Assembly (NCBI RefSeq): GCF_001545075.1
Contig: NZ_FCOB02000001.1
Location: 186,001 to 250,000, forward strand
Length of the DNA stretch: 64,000 bases
Source of the DNA: Caballeronia ptereochthonis
Lineage (GTDB): Bacteria; Pseudomonadota; Gammaproteobacteria; Burkholderiales; Burkholderiaceae
Direction of reading: 5' to 3'
A program made the position numbers and the translations under genes. How positions within the stretch are numbered: the first letter of the stretch is position 1; each line of letters starts with the position of its first letter. This document shows, one piece after another, positions 51,469 to 59,501 of the stretch. Below the pieces are notes generated by a model. The model did not search any database, was not told where the DNA came from, and worked only from the letters and a program-made list of their open reading frames with translations.

Positions 51469-52212
51469 ATGCCAAGGTCGGACGACATGGAAGCCAAACC
51501 ACCCCGCCGCACCCGCGAACGGATACTCGAGCTGTCGCTGAAGTTGTTCAACGATATCGGCGAGCCGAACGTCACCACGACGACGATCGCCGAAGAGATG
51601 GAAATCAGTCCAGGCAACCTGTACTACCATTTCCGCAACAAAGACGACATCATCAACAGCATCTTCGCGCAGTTCGAGCAGCAGATTCAGAAGCGGCTGC
51701 GCTTTCCGGACGATCATCGACCGACGATCGACGAGATGTGGTCGTACCTGCAGTACATGGCGGACTTCCTCTGGACCTACCGCTTCCTCTATCGCGACCT
51801 GAACGACCTGCTCGCGCGCAACCGCACGCTCGAGACGCACTTCAAGCAGATCATCACGCACAAGGTGCATTTCGCGAGCCAGCTGTGCGAGGCGCTCGTA
51901 GCCGATCAGGAGATGGTCGCCACGCCCGAAGAGATCAAGGTGATCGCGACGAACATGGGCGTGATCGCCACGTACTGGCTCTCGTACCAGTACGTGATGA
52001 ATCCGCGCAAGTACAACGATCAGGAAGCGATTCGCGCGGAGCTGCATCAGGCGAGCCTGCACATCATCTCGATCATGGCGCCGTACCTGCGCGGACGCTC
52101 GCGCCAGCTCTTCGACGACCTCGTCTCCGGTAAGCTGCCGAAGCGCGAATTCGCGGACTTCCTGCCGCCGCGCGACGATGTATCGAAGACCGAAACAAAG
52201 GATTCCCGGTAA
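51469..52212 (+). CDS. TetR/AcrR-family transcriptional regulator
   Basis: 247 aa from ATG 51469 (241 from ATG 51487). The N-terminal helix-turn-helix is typical: RRTRERILELSLKLF, then TTTTIAEEMEISPGNLYYHF. The C-terminal ligand domain is all-helical and matches a group seen next to dgkA in beta-proteobacteria as far as I recall. A TATAAT -10-like hexamer lies at 51394-51399 but has no good -35. The ligand and targets are unknown; the neighbouring lipid genes are plausible targets. It overlaps the LOG gene start by one base. Confidence 0.88.
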   Translation: MPRSDDMEAKPPRRTRERILELSLKLFNDIGEPNVTTTTIAEEMEISPGNLYYHFRNKDDIINSIFAQFEQQIQKRLRFPDDHRPTIDEMWSYLQYMADFLWTYRFLYRDLNDLLARNRTLETHFKQIITHKVHFASQLCEALVADQEMVATPEEIKVIATNMGVIATYWLSYQYVMNPRKYNDQEAIRAELHQASLHIISIMAPYLRGRSRQLFDDLVSGKLPKREFADFLPPRDDVSKTETKDSR

Positions 52213-52796
52213 TGAAAGCAGTGTGTGTCTATTGCGGCTCCGCGACCGGAGCCCGCCCGATCTATGCCGAAGCGGCCAAGGCATTCGGCCGCGCCCTGGT
52301 GCAAAACGATCTCTCGCTCGTCTATGGCGGCGGCCGCGTCGGCCTGATGGGCCTCATCGCCGATGAAGTGCTCGCCGCGGGCGGACGCGCGATCGGCGTG
52401 ATTCCCGAACTGCTGCTCGCGAAGGAAGTCGGCCACACCGATCTGACCGAGCTGCACGTCGTGCCCGACATGCACGAGCGCAAGAAGATGATGGCCGATC
52501 TGTCGGATGCCTTCGTCGCCATGCCCGGCGGCGTCGGCACGTTCGAGGAGTTCTTCGAGGTCTATACGTGGGCGCAGCTCGGCTATCACCAGAAGGCGGT
52601 CGGCCTGCTGGATGTGAACGGCTACTACGATCCGCTCATGGCGATGCTGCGTCACACCGTCGAAGAAGGCTTCATGCGCGCGCCGTATCTGGACATCATC
52701 CAGGTCGCGGCCAGGCCGGAAGAGATGATCGCGAAGCTCGCGGCCTATACCCCGCCGGCGCACGACAAGTGGTCCGAGAAACGCAACGTCGTCTGA
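52212..52796 (+). CDS. LOG family protein (TIGR00730, nucleotide 5'-monophosphate phosphoribohydrolase-like)
   Basis: 194-aa Rossmann-like protein. The LOG signature PGGVGTFEEFFE is present, with YGGGRVGLMG nearer the N terminus and CGSATG in the first strand. Family members such as plant LOG and bacterial YgdH/PpnN cleave nucleotide 5'-monophosphates to base and ribose phosphate. In bacteria the physiological substrate is often unclear, and cytokinin activation is possible for plant-associated species. It begins at the last base of the TetR stop, indicating coupling. Confidence 0.9.
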   Translation: MKAVCVYCGSATGARPIYAEAAKAFGRALVQNDLSLVYGGGRVGLMGLIADEVLAAGGRAIGVIPELLLAKEVGHTDLTELHVVPDMHERKKMMADLSDAFVAMPGGVGTFEEFFEVYTWAQLGYHQKAVGLLDVNGYYDPLMAMLRHTVEEGFMRAPYLDIIQVAARPEEMIAKLAAYTPPAHDKWSEKRNVV

Positions 52797-52808
52797 GGAA
52801 CCTAATCG

Positions 52809-53555
52809 ATGTCCAAAGTCATCCTGATTACCGGCGCGAGCCGCGGCATCGGCCGCTCGGCTGCCGTGCTCGCGGGCAAGCGCGGCTGGTCCGTCGGCGT
52901 GAACTATGCGTCGAACGCGGGCGCCGCGGATGAAACCGTCGCGGCGGTACGGGCGGCGGGCGGCAAGGCGATCGCCATCAAGGGCGACGTCAGCGACGAA
53001 GCCGCGATCATCGCGATGTTCGACGCCACCGAAAAGGCCTTCGGCAAGCTCGACGGCGTGGTGAACAACGCGGGCATCGTCGCGCCCGGCTCGGCGCTCG
53101 CGGACATGGACATCACCCGCATGAAGCGCATCTTCGACATCAACGTGCTCGGCGCGTATCTCTGCGCGCGCGAGGCGGCGCGGCGCATGTCGGTCTCGCG
53201 GGGCGGCAAGGGCGGCTCGCTCGTGAACGTCTCGTCGGCGGCGGCGCGCCTGGGCGGACCGAACGAATACGTCGACTATGCCGGCTCCAAGGGCGCGATC
53301 GATACGCTCACGCTCGGGCTGTCGAAAGAATTGGGCCGCGAAGGCGTGCGCGTGAATGCCATTCGCCCGGGTCTGATCGAAACCGAGATCCACGCGAGCG
53401 GCGGCAAGCCCGATCGCGCTCAGGTGCTCGGCGTGCAGACGCCGCTCGGACGTCCCGGCACAGCGGACGAAGTCGGCGAATCGATCGTGTGGCTGCTGTC
53501 GGATGAGTCGTCGTATGTGACGGGCGCGATTCTGGACGTGACGGGCGGAAGGTAA
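52809..53555 (+). CDS. SDR family oxidoreductase
   Basis: 248-aa classical short-chain dehydrogenase/reductase. The cofactor motif TGASRGIG is at residues 8-15, NNAG at 86-89, and the catalytic Ser/Tyr/Lys at about 142-143, 157 and 161 (YAGSK). The C terminus PxLIETEIHASGG-like region and YVTGAILDVTGG are typical of the FabG/glucose-dehydrogenase group. The substrate is unknown. It starts 12 bases after the LOG gene and is probably cotranscribed with it. Confidence 0.9.
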   Translation: MSKVILITGASRGIGRSAAVLAGKRGWSVGVNYASNAGAADETVAAVRAAGGKAIAIKGDVSDEAAIIAMFDATEKAFGKLDGVVNNAGIVAPGSALADMDITRMKRIFDINVLGAYLCAREAARRMSVSRGGKGGSLVNVSSAAARLGGPNEYVDYAGSKGAIDTLTLGLSKELGREGVRVNAIRPGLIETEIHASGGKPDRAQVLGVQTPLGRPGTADEVGESIVWLLSDESSYVTGAILDVTGGR

Positions 53556-53577
53556 CGCCCGGGCCGGCGGGCTGGAT

Positions 53578-54168
53578 TCAGAACCCGCCGTGCTTCGCCA
53601 GCCAGGCTTCTTCCTCGGGCCGCATGTCGCGCCCGAGAATGCGATTGCGATGCGGAAAGCGCCCGAAGCGCTCGATGACTTCCGCGTGCTCCACCGCCGA
53701 TTCGTAAAAGGACGTGACGCCGGTTTCGTCGGTCAGTTTCGCGAAGAGCCGCAGTGCCTCGCGCTGGCTTTCCATCGACTCGTCGTGCTCGAAGGGCATG
53801 TAGGCGAACGCGCGGTGATAGGCGCTCGGCAGGCGCCGATCGTCGCCCCGATCGACCAGTGTTCGCGCCAGCGCGAGCGCGCGGTCGTCACCCGCGAATG
53901 CGCGCGGCGTGTTCCGAAAGCAATTGCGCGAGAACTGATCGAGCAGCACGATCAGCGCGAGCATCGACAGCGGCGTGCGTTCCCACGCCTGCAGGCCGCC
54001 CTCGTGCGCGGCTTCGAGCAACGCGCCGAAGCGTTCGCTCAGCAGCGAATCGAAGGCGGGTTTCTTCTTCCACCAGAGCTTGCGATCGGTCCCGAACTCG
54101 GGTGAATCCGGCGCGCCGAACCAGAGATCGAGGATTTCCTGCGCGCGAGGATCGATAGCGGCGGACAT
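53578..54168 (-). CDS. DUF924 family protein
   Basis: 196-aa, mainly helical protein of the DUF924 (YPO-type TPR-like) family. Typical segments are LDLWFG near the N terminus, LIVLLDQFSRNCFRNTPRAF in the middle and FGRFPHRNRILGR near the C terminus. The fold resembles TPR or globin-like helical bundles, and the function is unknown. It lies two bases downstream of the AlaX-type gene and is convergent with the SDR gene. Confidence 0.88.
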   Translation of the reverse strand: MSAAIDPRAQEILDLWFGAPDSPEFGTDRKLWWKKKPAFDSLLSERFGALLEAAHEGGLQAWERTPLSMLALIVLLDQFSRNCFRNTPRAFAGDDRALALARTLVDRGDDRRLPSAYHRAFAYMPFEHDESMESQREALRLFAKLTDETGVTSFYESAVEHAEVIERFGRFPHRNRILGRDMRPEEEAWLAKHGGF

Positions 54169-54170
54169 GC

Positions 54171-54902
54171 TCAGGCCAGCTCCAGCACCAGCCGCCGCGT
54201 GCGCGCACTCTTCTTCTCCAGCCTGGCAATGCGCAGGCCGCCAATTTCGTCCGTGTTGCGCACGTGCGTGCCGCCGCACGGCTGCAAGTCCACGTTCTCG
54301 ATGCGCAGCAGGCGCACGCGGCCGAGGCCCATCGGCGGCTTCACGCTCATCGTGCGCACGAGCTCGGGGCGCGCGGCCATTTCGTCGTCGGTGATCCACT
54401 CGGTGCTCACCGCATGCGATCCGCCGATCAGCTGGTTAAGCTTCGCCTCCACCGTGTAGCGCTCGATGGGCTCGACCGTCGCCAGATCGAGACGCGCGTA
54501 TTCGCTCGTGATGCTGCAGCCGTCGACCGCAAACGGCAGCACCGCGCAGATCAGATGGCTCGCCGTATGCAGCCGCATATGGCGATAGCGCCGCTCCCAG
54601 TCGATCTGCGCGCCCACCTTGTCGCCGACTTTCAGCTTCGCAAGCGCTTCATCCTGGCCGGGCGCGGGAGCATGCACCGCGTCGTCGGGCGTCGCGCCTT
54701 CGAATTTGGCCTTGCGCGTATCGGCGATCGCGAGGACCGTGCCGTCCGCGAGCGCAAGCCGGCCCGCGTCGCCCGCCTGGCCGCCGCCCAGCGGATAGAA
54801 CACGGTCTGATCGAGATGAATGCCCTGCTCGTCGATGGCGGTGACGGTCGCCTCGCAATGCGTCAGATAGGCGTCCTCGCGAAAGAGTGCGCGTGTGCTC
54901 AT
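54171..54902 (-). CDS. Alanyl-tRNA editing protein, AlaX type
   Basis: 243-aa free-standing homologue of the editing domain of AlaRS. Zinc ligands are H112-x3-H116 (LHTASHLI) and C209-x3-H213 (CGGTH), preceded by the typical FYPLGGGQAGD segment. It would hydrolyse Ser- or Gly-tRNA-Ala mischarged by AlaRS. The length corresponds to the medium AlaX-M/II type. The ATG at 54902 gives the normal N terminus; earlier in-frame starts have no support. Operon with DUF924 downstream. Confidence 0.92.
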   Translation of the reverse strand: MSTRALFREDAYLTHCEATVTAIDEQGIHLDQTVFYPLGGGQAGDAGRLALADGTVLAIADTRKAKFEGATPDDAVHAPAPGQDEALAKLKVGDKVGAQIDWERRYRHMRLHTASHLICAVLPFAVDGCSITSEYARLDLATVEPIERYTVEAKLNQLIGGSHAVSTEWITDDEMAARPELVRTMSVKPPMGLGRVRLLRIENVDLQPCGGTHVRNTDEIGGLRIARLEKKSARTRRLVLELA

Positions 54903-55008
54903 GATCTTGCTTCCTTGCTGTATTCGGGGATCGGCGCCCCACGAGCGCCTTCGAGCGGACATGATGCAGCAGACGCGCACCCGCCGACCCGATACAAAAC
55001 GAAGCGAA

Positions 55009-55431
55009 TCAACCGGGACGGTTGCGCATCCAGTCGGCGGTATCGAAGAAGGAATTCAGAAGACGCTCGCGCAACGCCTCATCCACGCCGATGTCCTGCA
55101 TCGCCCAGGCCATGCAGCGCAGCCACTGGTCGCGCTCGCCCGAGGCGATCGCGAACGGCAGATGCCGCGCCCGCAGACGCGGATGCCCGAAGCGGCTGAT
55201 GTAATGATCCGGTCCGCCCATCCAGCCGCACAGGAACCAGAACGTCTTGTCGCGCGAATTGTCGAGCGTCGGCGGATGCAGCGCCCGGATGCCGGCGAAC
55301 TCGGGTTCGAGATCCATCAGATCGTAGAAACGATCGACGAGCGCGCGCACGCGCTCCTCGCCGCCGATCAGCTCGAAGGCGGTCGGCTTCTGCACTTCAT
55401 CGTCGCGGGATTGGGAATTGACTTCGGTCAT
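55009..55431 (-). CDS. Group II truncated hemoglobin
   Basis: 140-aa 2-on-2 globin of the trHbO type. The proximal His is His90 in FGHPRLRARHLPF, and the group II marker Trp at G8 is Trp103 (QWLRCM), spaced 13 residues from the His as in M. tuberculosis trHbO. Such globins bind O2 or NO and are linked to stress resistance. It lies 21 bases downstream of the large permease gene. Confidence 0.93.
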   Translation of the reverse strand: MTEVNSQSRDDEVQKPTAFELIGGEERVRALVDRFYDLMDLEPEFAGIRALHPPTLDNSRDKTFWFLCGWMGGPDHYISRFGHPRLRARHLPFAIASGERDQWLRCMAWAMQDIGVDEALRERLLNSFFDTADWMRNRPG

Positions 55432-55452
55432 CGGTTGAAAGCGACAGAAAAA

Positions 55453-58056
55453 CTACGCATCGCGCAGGGATTGCAATGCCGGACGCGCCAGCACGCGCCG
55501 CAGGCTCAGCCAGCCGCCGAGCGCGGCGCACGCGACGCCCGCCACGATGCCCGTGGGCACGAGCCACGGATTGAAATCGATGTGAAACTCGAACACGCGA
55601 GCGGCGAGCACGTAGCCGATGCCCTGCGCGCCGAGCGCCGCCATCAGGCCGGACAGCGCGCCCACGGCGACGAACTCCGCCACCTGCACCGAGCGCACCT
55701 GCTGGTGCGACGCGCCGAGCGCGCGCAGCAGCGCGGATTCGCGCATGCGCTCGTCGCGCGTGCCGGCGAGCGCGGCGTACAGCACGAGCACGCCCGCCGC
55801 GAGCGTGAAGAGAAAGAGGAACTGCACCGCGCCGATCACCTGCGCGAGCGTGCGATGGATCTGCGCGAGGATCGGCGTGACATCGATGGCCGTCACGTTC
55901 GGATAGCGCGCCACCAGGCCGTCGATCACGCGCTGTCCGCTCTCGGGCAGATGGAAGCTCGTGATGAAAGTGGCCGGAAGGTCGGCGAGCGCCTCGGGCG
56001 GCATCAGCACGAAGAAGTTGACCTTGAACGAGTTCCAGTCGACCTTGCGCACGCTCGTGACCGGCGCTTCGACCGGCAGCCCGGCGACGTCGAAACGCAG
56101 CATGTCGCCCAGCTTCACGTGAATGGTCTTCGCGATGCCCTCTTCGATCGACACCTGCGGCTTCGCGTCCGTGCCAAACCAGCCGCCCTGCGTCACGCGG
56201 TTGTCGTCCGGCAATTCGGTCGTATAGGACAGGTTGAATTCGCGGTCGACGAGCCGTTTCGCATCGGGCTTGTCGTAGTTGTCGGGATTCACCGGCTTGC
56301 CGTCGATGGCCACGAGCCGCGCGCGCACCATCGGCGAAAGCGCGGCGTCGGGCTGGCCGTGCGTGTGCAGATAGTCGAGCACTCCCTGCCGCTGGTCCGG
56401 CTGGATGTCGATGAGGAACTGGTTCGGCGCGTCGGGCGGCGTCGCGTCGCGCCAGCCCTTGATGAGATCGTTGCGCGTCATGCCGATGAGCAGAAGGCAC
56501 ATCAGGCCGATGCCGAGCGCGGTGATCTGCAGCGCGCTCGAGCCGCTGCGCCGCTCGAGCGACGCCAGCGCGTAGCGCCAGCCGACGCCCGCGCGGCTCC
56601 TCTCGCGGCGCACGAAGCGCGCCGCCGCCCAGAGCGCCGCGCGCGCGATTACGCCGAACACCAGGAGGCCCGCCGCGAAACCGCCGGCGACGATGCCGCC
56701 CAGCTTCAATTCTCCCGCCGCGAGAATCAGCAGCGCCGCGAACAGGACCACGCCGACGCCGTACGCCGCATGCGCGACGCGCTGCGCGTCGCCGAGCTCG
56801 CGGCGGATCACGTGCACCGGCGGCACCCGCGTGATCGGCAGAAGCGGCGGCAGCGCGAAGCCGAGCAACAGCACGAGGCCCATCGCGATGCCTTGCAGCG
56901 CCGGCCAGATGCCCGGCTGCGGCAATTCGACATCGACGAGCGAGCCGAGCCAGTTCAGGAGCACGAGATGGCCGCCGAAGCCGAGCACGACGCCCGCCAC
57001 GCTGCCGGTCAGGCCGATCGCGAGGAATTCGTTCAGAAAGAGCGCGCGCAGCGTGCGCTGGCTCACGCCGAGGCAGCGCATCGCGGCGCAGCCGTCCAGA
57101 TGCCGCCGCGCGAAACGGTGCGCGGCCATCGCGATCGCGACCGCCGCGAGCAGCGCGGTCAGCAGCGACACGAGCGTGAGGAAATGGCTCGCGCGGTCGA
57201 TCGTCTGCCGCACTTGCGGCTGGCCGTCGGAGAGCGACTCCAGCGCGACGCCGCGCAGCTTGCCGCCATCGACGTTCTCGCGGGCGAACTTCGCGAACTG
57301 CGCCACCTGGTCGTCGGGGCCCGCGACGAGCAATCGGTACGTCACGCGGCTGCCGTAGCCGATCAGGCCCGTGCCCGCGATCTCGTCGGCGCGCATCATG
57401 AGGCGCGGCGAGAAGTTCACGAACGAGAAGCCGCGGTCGAGCTCGCGCGTGATGACGCCCGCGACCGTGAACGTGCGCGTGCCGACCTTGACCGTGCCGC
57501 CGACCTTCGTCTTGAGCGCGTCGAGCAAGGCGGGATCGACCCACACCGTGCCGGGCGCGGGAATGCCGTGCGCGGGTGCATCGGCGGCGTCGGGTCCGGG
57601 CGCGATGCGCAGCGCGCCGCGCAACGGATAGCCGGGCGTCACGCCTTTGATCGCCGCGAGCCGCGAGGCCGGCTGGGCGGACGTCGAGCTGATCATGCTG
57701 GGGAATATCGTGGTGCCCGCCGTCTCGAGGCCGAGCGACTTCGCCTCGGTCGCGAACATCGGATCGACGGGATGATCGGCGCGCACGACGAAGTCGGCGG
57801 CGATCATCTGGCGGCCGTCGCGCGCGAGCCCCTGGCGCATGCGATCAGCGAGGAAGCCGACGCTCGACAGTGCGGCCACGGCCAGCACGAGCGCGAGCAG
57901 GAGCATCGTGAGTTCGCCCGCGCGCCAGTCGCGCGCGGTCATGCGCCATGCCTGGCGCACCGTTTGCATGAGATCGAGCCGAACCGTGCCGTGGGTCGGG
58001 CCGGCCTTGTACGTCGCGCTACGCGGGGATGGATCGTCCTTGGCTGCCGTGCTCAA
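55453..58056 (-). CDS. Large ABC-type permease with two FtsX domains (YbbP-like)
   Basis: 867 aa with about ten transmembrane helices in the arrangement 1-(large periplasmic)-3-2-(large periplasmic)-3, typical of YbbP-type MacB/FtsX permeases. These act with a small ATPase, often in export of lipids or of hydrophobic molecules. No ATPase or TesA gene is nearby. Start TTG at 58056 is favoured: it overlaps the DUF4126 stop by four bases (TTGA) and has CGGAG upstream. ATG at 57969 is a shorter alternative. Substrate unknown. Confidence 0.82.
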   Translation of the reverse strand: MSTAAKDDPSPRSATYKAGPTHGTVRLDLMQTVRQAWRMTARDWRAGELTMLLLALVLAVAALSSVGFLADRMRQGLARDGRQMIAADFVVRADHPVDPMFATEAKSLGLETAGTTIFPSMISSTSAQPASRLAAIKGVTPGYPLRGALRIAPGPDAADAPAHGIPAPGTVWVDPALLDALKTKVGGTVKVGTRTFTVAGVITRELDRGFSFVNFSPRLMMRADEIAGTGLIGYGSRVTYRLLVAGPDDQVAQFAKFARENVDGGKLRGVALESLSDGQPQVRQTIDRASHFLTLVSLLTALLAAVAIAMAAHRFARRHLDGCAAMRCLGVSQRTLRALFLNEFLAIGLTGSVAGVVLGFGGHLVLLNWLGSLVDVELPQPGIWPALQGIAMGLVLLLGFALPPLLPITRVPPVHVIRRELGDAQRVAHAAYGVGVVLFAALLILAAGELKLGGIVAGGFAAGLLVFGVIARAALWAAARFVRRERSRAGVGWRYALASLERRSGSSALQITALGIGLMCLLLIGMTRNDLIKGWRDATPPDAPNQFLIDIQPDQRQGVLDYLHTHGQPDAALSPMVRARLVAIDGKPVNPDNYDKPDAKRLVDREFNLSYTTELPDDNRVTQGGWFGTDAKPQVSIEEGIAKTIHVKLGDMLRFDVAGLPVEAPVTSVRKVDWNSFKVNFFVLMPPEALADLPATFITSFHLPESGQRVIDGLVARYPNVTAIDVTPILAQIHRTLAQVIGAVQFLFLFTLAAGVLVLYAALAGTRDERMRESALLRALGASHQQVRSVQVAEFVAVGALSGLMAALGAQGIGYVLAARVFEFHIDFNPWLVPTGIVAGVACAALGGWLSLRRVLARPALQSLRDA

Positions 58057-58682
58057 TCGTGCTTGCTCCGCAGCCGGTTCATGCGCGTGTAGGTGCCAGG
58101 CAACATGTGCTTGGCCATGCGCGACACGCCGCCGTGCACGCCGCGCGCGAGCCGCGGCAGCGCCCAGCCCGCGAGCACGAGAAACACCAGCACGAGCACG
58201 AGGAACAGGAGCGGCACGAACAGCGCGAGCGTGATGCCCGCCAGCACGCCGACGTCCTCGGTCGCCGACGCGGCCCAGTTCGACACCGGCTCCGGCGAGA
58301 GATTGATGAGCGCGCGCGTGCCCGCCTTCGCGAAATGCGACGCGCCGGCGAGCGTGCCGCCCGCGAGCGCCGCGATGGTCAGCATGGCGGGATCGGCGTG
58401 GCCGAGCGATCCGGCCGCGAGCACGGCGCCCGCCGGAATGCGGATGAACGTGTGCACGGCGTCCCACAGGGAATCGACGGCGGGAATCTTGTCGGCGAGA
58501 AATTCGACGATGGTGAGCACCGCCGCGACGCCGATGACCCAGGGCGAGCCGAGTATGGCAAGCGAATCCGGCAGGTGGACGAGCCCCATGCGCTGGAACA
58601 TGCCGGCGATGAAGACAGTGAGGTACAGGCGCAGCCCGCTCGCCCATGAAAGGCCCGCTGCGAGCGAAAGTGACTCAAGCAT
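58053..58682 (-). CDS. DUF4126 membrane protein
   Basis: 209 aa with about five to six hydrophobic segments. The N terminus (SLAAGLSWASGLRLYLTVFIAG) and the DKIPAVDSLWDAVHTFIRIPAGA segment are typical of the DUF4126 family, which has no assigned function. The ATG at 58682 has a near-perfect GGAGG site. The stop overlaps the start of the downstream permease, suggesting that the two membrane proteins are made together. Confidence 0.85.
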   Translation of the reverse strand: MLESLSLAAGLSWASGLRLYLTVFIAGMFQRMGLVHLPDSLAILGSPWVIGVAAVLTIVEFLADKIPAVDSLWDAVHTFIRIPAGAVLAAGSLGHADPAMLTIAALAGGTLAGASHFAKAGTRALINLSPEPVSNWAASATEDVGVLAGITLALFVPLLFLVLVLVFLVLAGWALPRLARGVHGGVSRMAKHMLPGTYTRMNRLRSKHD

Positions 58683-58935
58683 TGCCGCCTCCTTGATGCG
58701 CCAGCCGCCGGCATGCGCCGCTATCGGGCGATTTGGCCGGCATAAAAGAGCGGTCTTTCCGGAAGATATCGAAAAAAGCCGCCTATATCCACGAAGATAC
58801 CTCGAATAGCCTCGGGACGTAGGAATCGGACGAAAACCGGTTGACCTCAGACCATTATATCCACGCAAACACGCGCGGTGCAGCAACGGTCCGGGCGATT
58901 GCCGTTCCCGGTGCGCCAGCGCAACGGAAGCGCTT

Positions 58936-59256
58936 TCAGTGCCCCGACGAGAGCTTGAGCCCGACGAGGCCCGCGACGATCAGCACCGCGCTCAGGACGC
59001 GCGCCGCCGACAACGCCTCGCCCATGAACATGATGCCGAACACGAAGGCACCGACCGCGCCGATGCCCGTCCAGACGGCGTAAGCCGTGCCGAGCGGCAG
59101 CTGGCGCATGGCCATCGCGAGCAGCACGAAGCTGCCAGTTGCCGTGACGAGGGTAAAGACGGAGGGCCAGAGGCGCGTAAAGCCTTCGGACGACTTGAGA
59201 CCGGCGGCCCATGCCACTTCGAGCAGACCGGCGATGAAGAGAAGAAACCAGGACAT
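58936..59256 (-). CDS. sugE: Small multidrug resistance protein SugE/Gdx (guanidinium exporter)
   Basis: 106-aa SMR-family antiporter with four transmembrane helices. The conserved ion-coupling glutamate is Glu13 in AGLLEVAWA, and the SugE-type motif [14 protein letters not shown] follows in helix 3. Characterised Gdx proteins export guanidinium in exchange for protons rather than bulky drugs. A two-hairpin guanidine-II riboswitch directly upstream strongly supports this function. The start at 59256 has AAGGGAG upstream. Confidence 0.95.
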   Translation of the reverse strand: MSWFLLFIAGLLEVAWAAGLKSSEGFTRLWPSVFTLVTATGSFVLLAMAMRQLPLGTAYAVWTGIGAVGAFVFGIMFMGEALSAARVLSAVLIVAGLVGLKLSSGH

Positions 59257-59278
59257 CGAGCGACTCCCTTGAAAAAAT

Positions 59279-59322
59279 GGGGCCGTCCCCGATGAAACGA
59301 TGCGCATGCGGTCGTCCGCATG
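59279..59322 (-). ncRNA. Guanidine-II (mini-ykkC) riboswitch upstream of sugE
   Basis: On the minus strand, two short hairpins each carry an ACGR tetraloop: CATGCGG-ACGA-CCGCATG (59322-59305) and GGGG-ACGG-CCCC (59290-59279), with a spacer of about 14 nt. Two ACGR-loop hairpins in tandem are the definition of the guanidine-II class. The second hairpin ends just before the Shine-Dalgarno AAGGGAG, so control of translation is likely. A TACAAT -10-like sequence lies upstream at 59343-59348 within the palindrome ACCAAATTGGT. Confidence 0.85.
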
Positions 59323-59501
59323 GCCTTGAGCCGAAAGCCGAAATTGTACCAAATTGGTGCATCCGCGGCGCGGCGTGCGCGACGCCTGGTCGCGCGGCGC
59401 GTGGCCGCTGTCATCAAAAGCGTGTATTAATGCGGAAAGCGCCCGCGCGAGGCGCACCCTTCGACATGTCCGGTTCAAGAAGCCAGAACAAAGGAGCGTT
59501 C

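Noticed and set aside
54895..58092. Very long plus-strand open frame of over 1,000 codons
   Set aside because: It is antisense to the globin, permease and DUF4126 genes. The translation is Arg/Ala/His-rich without any domain, the usual mirror effect of high-GC codon bias.
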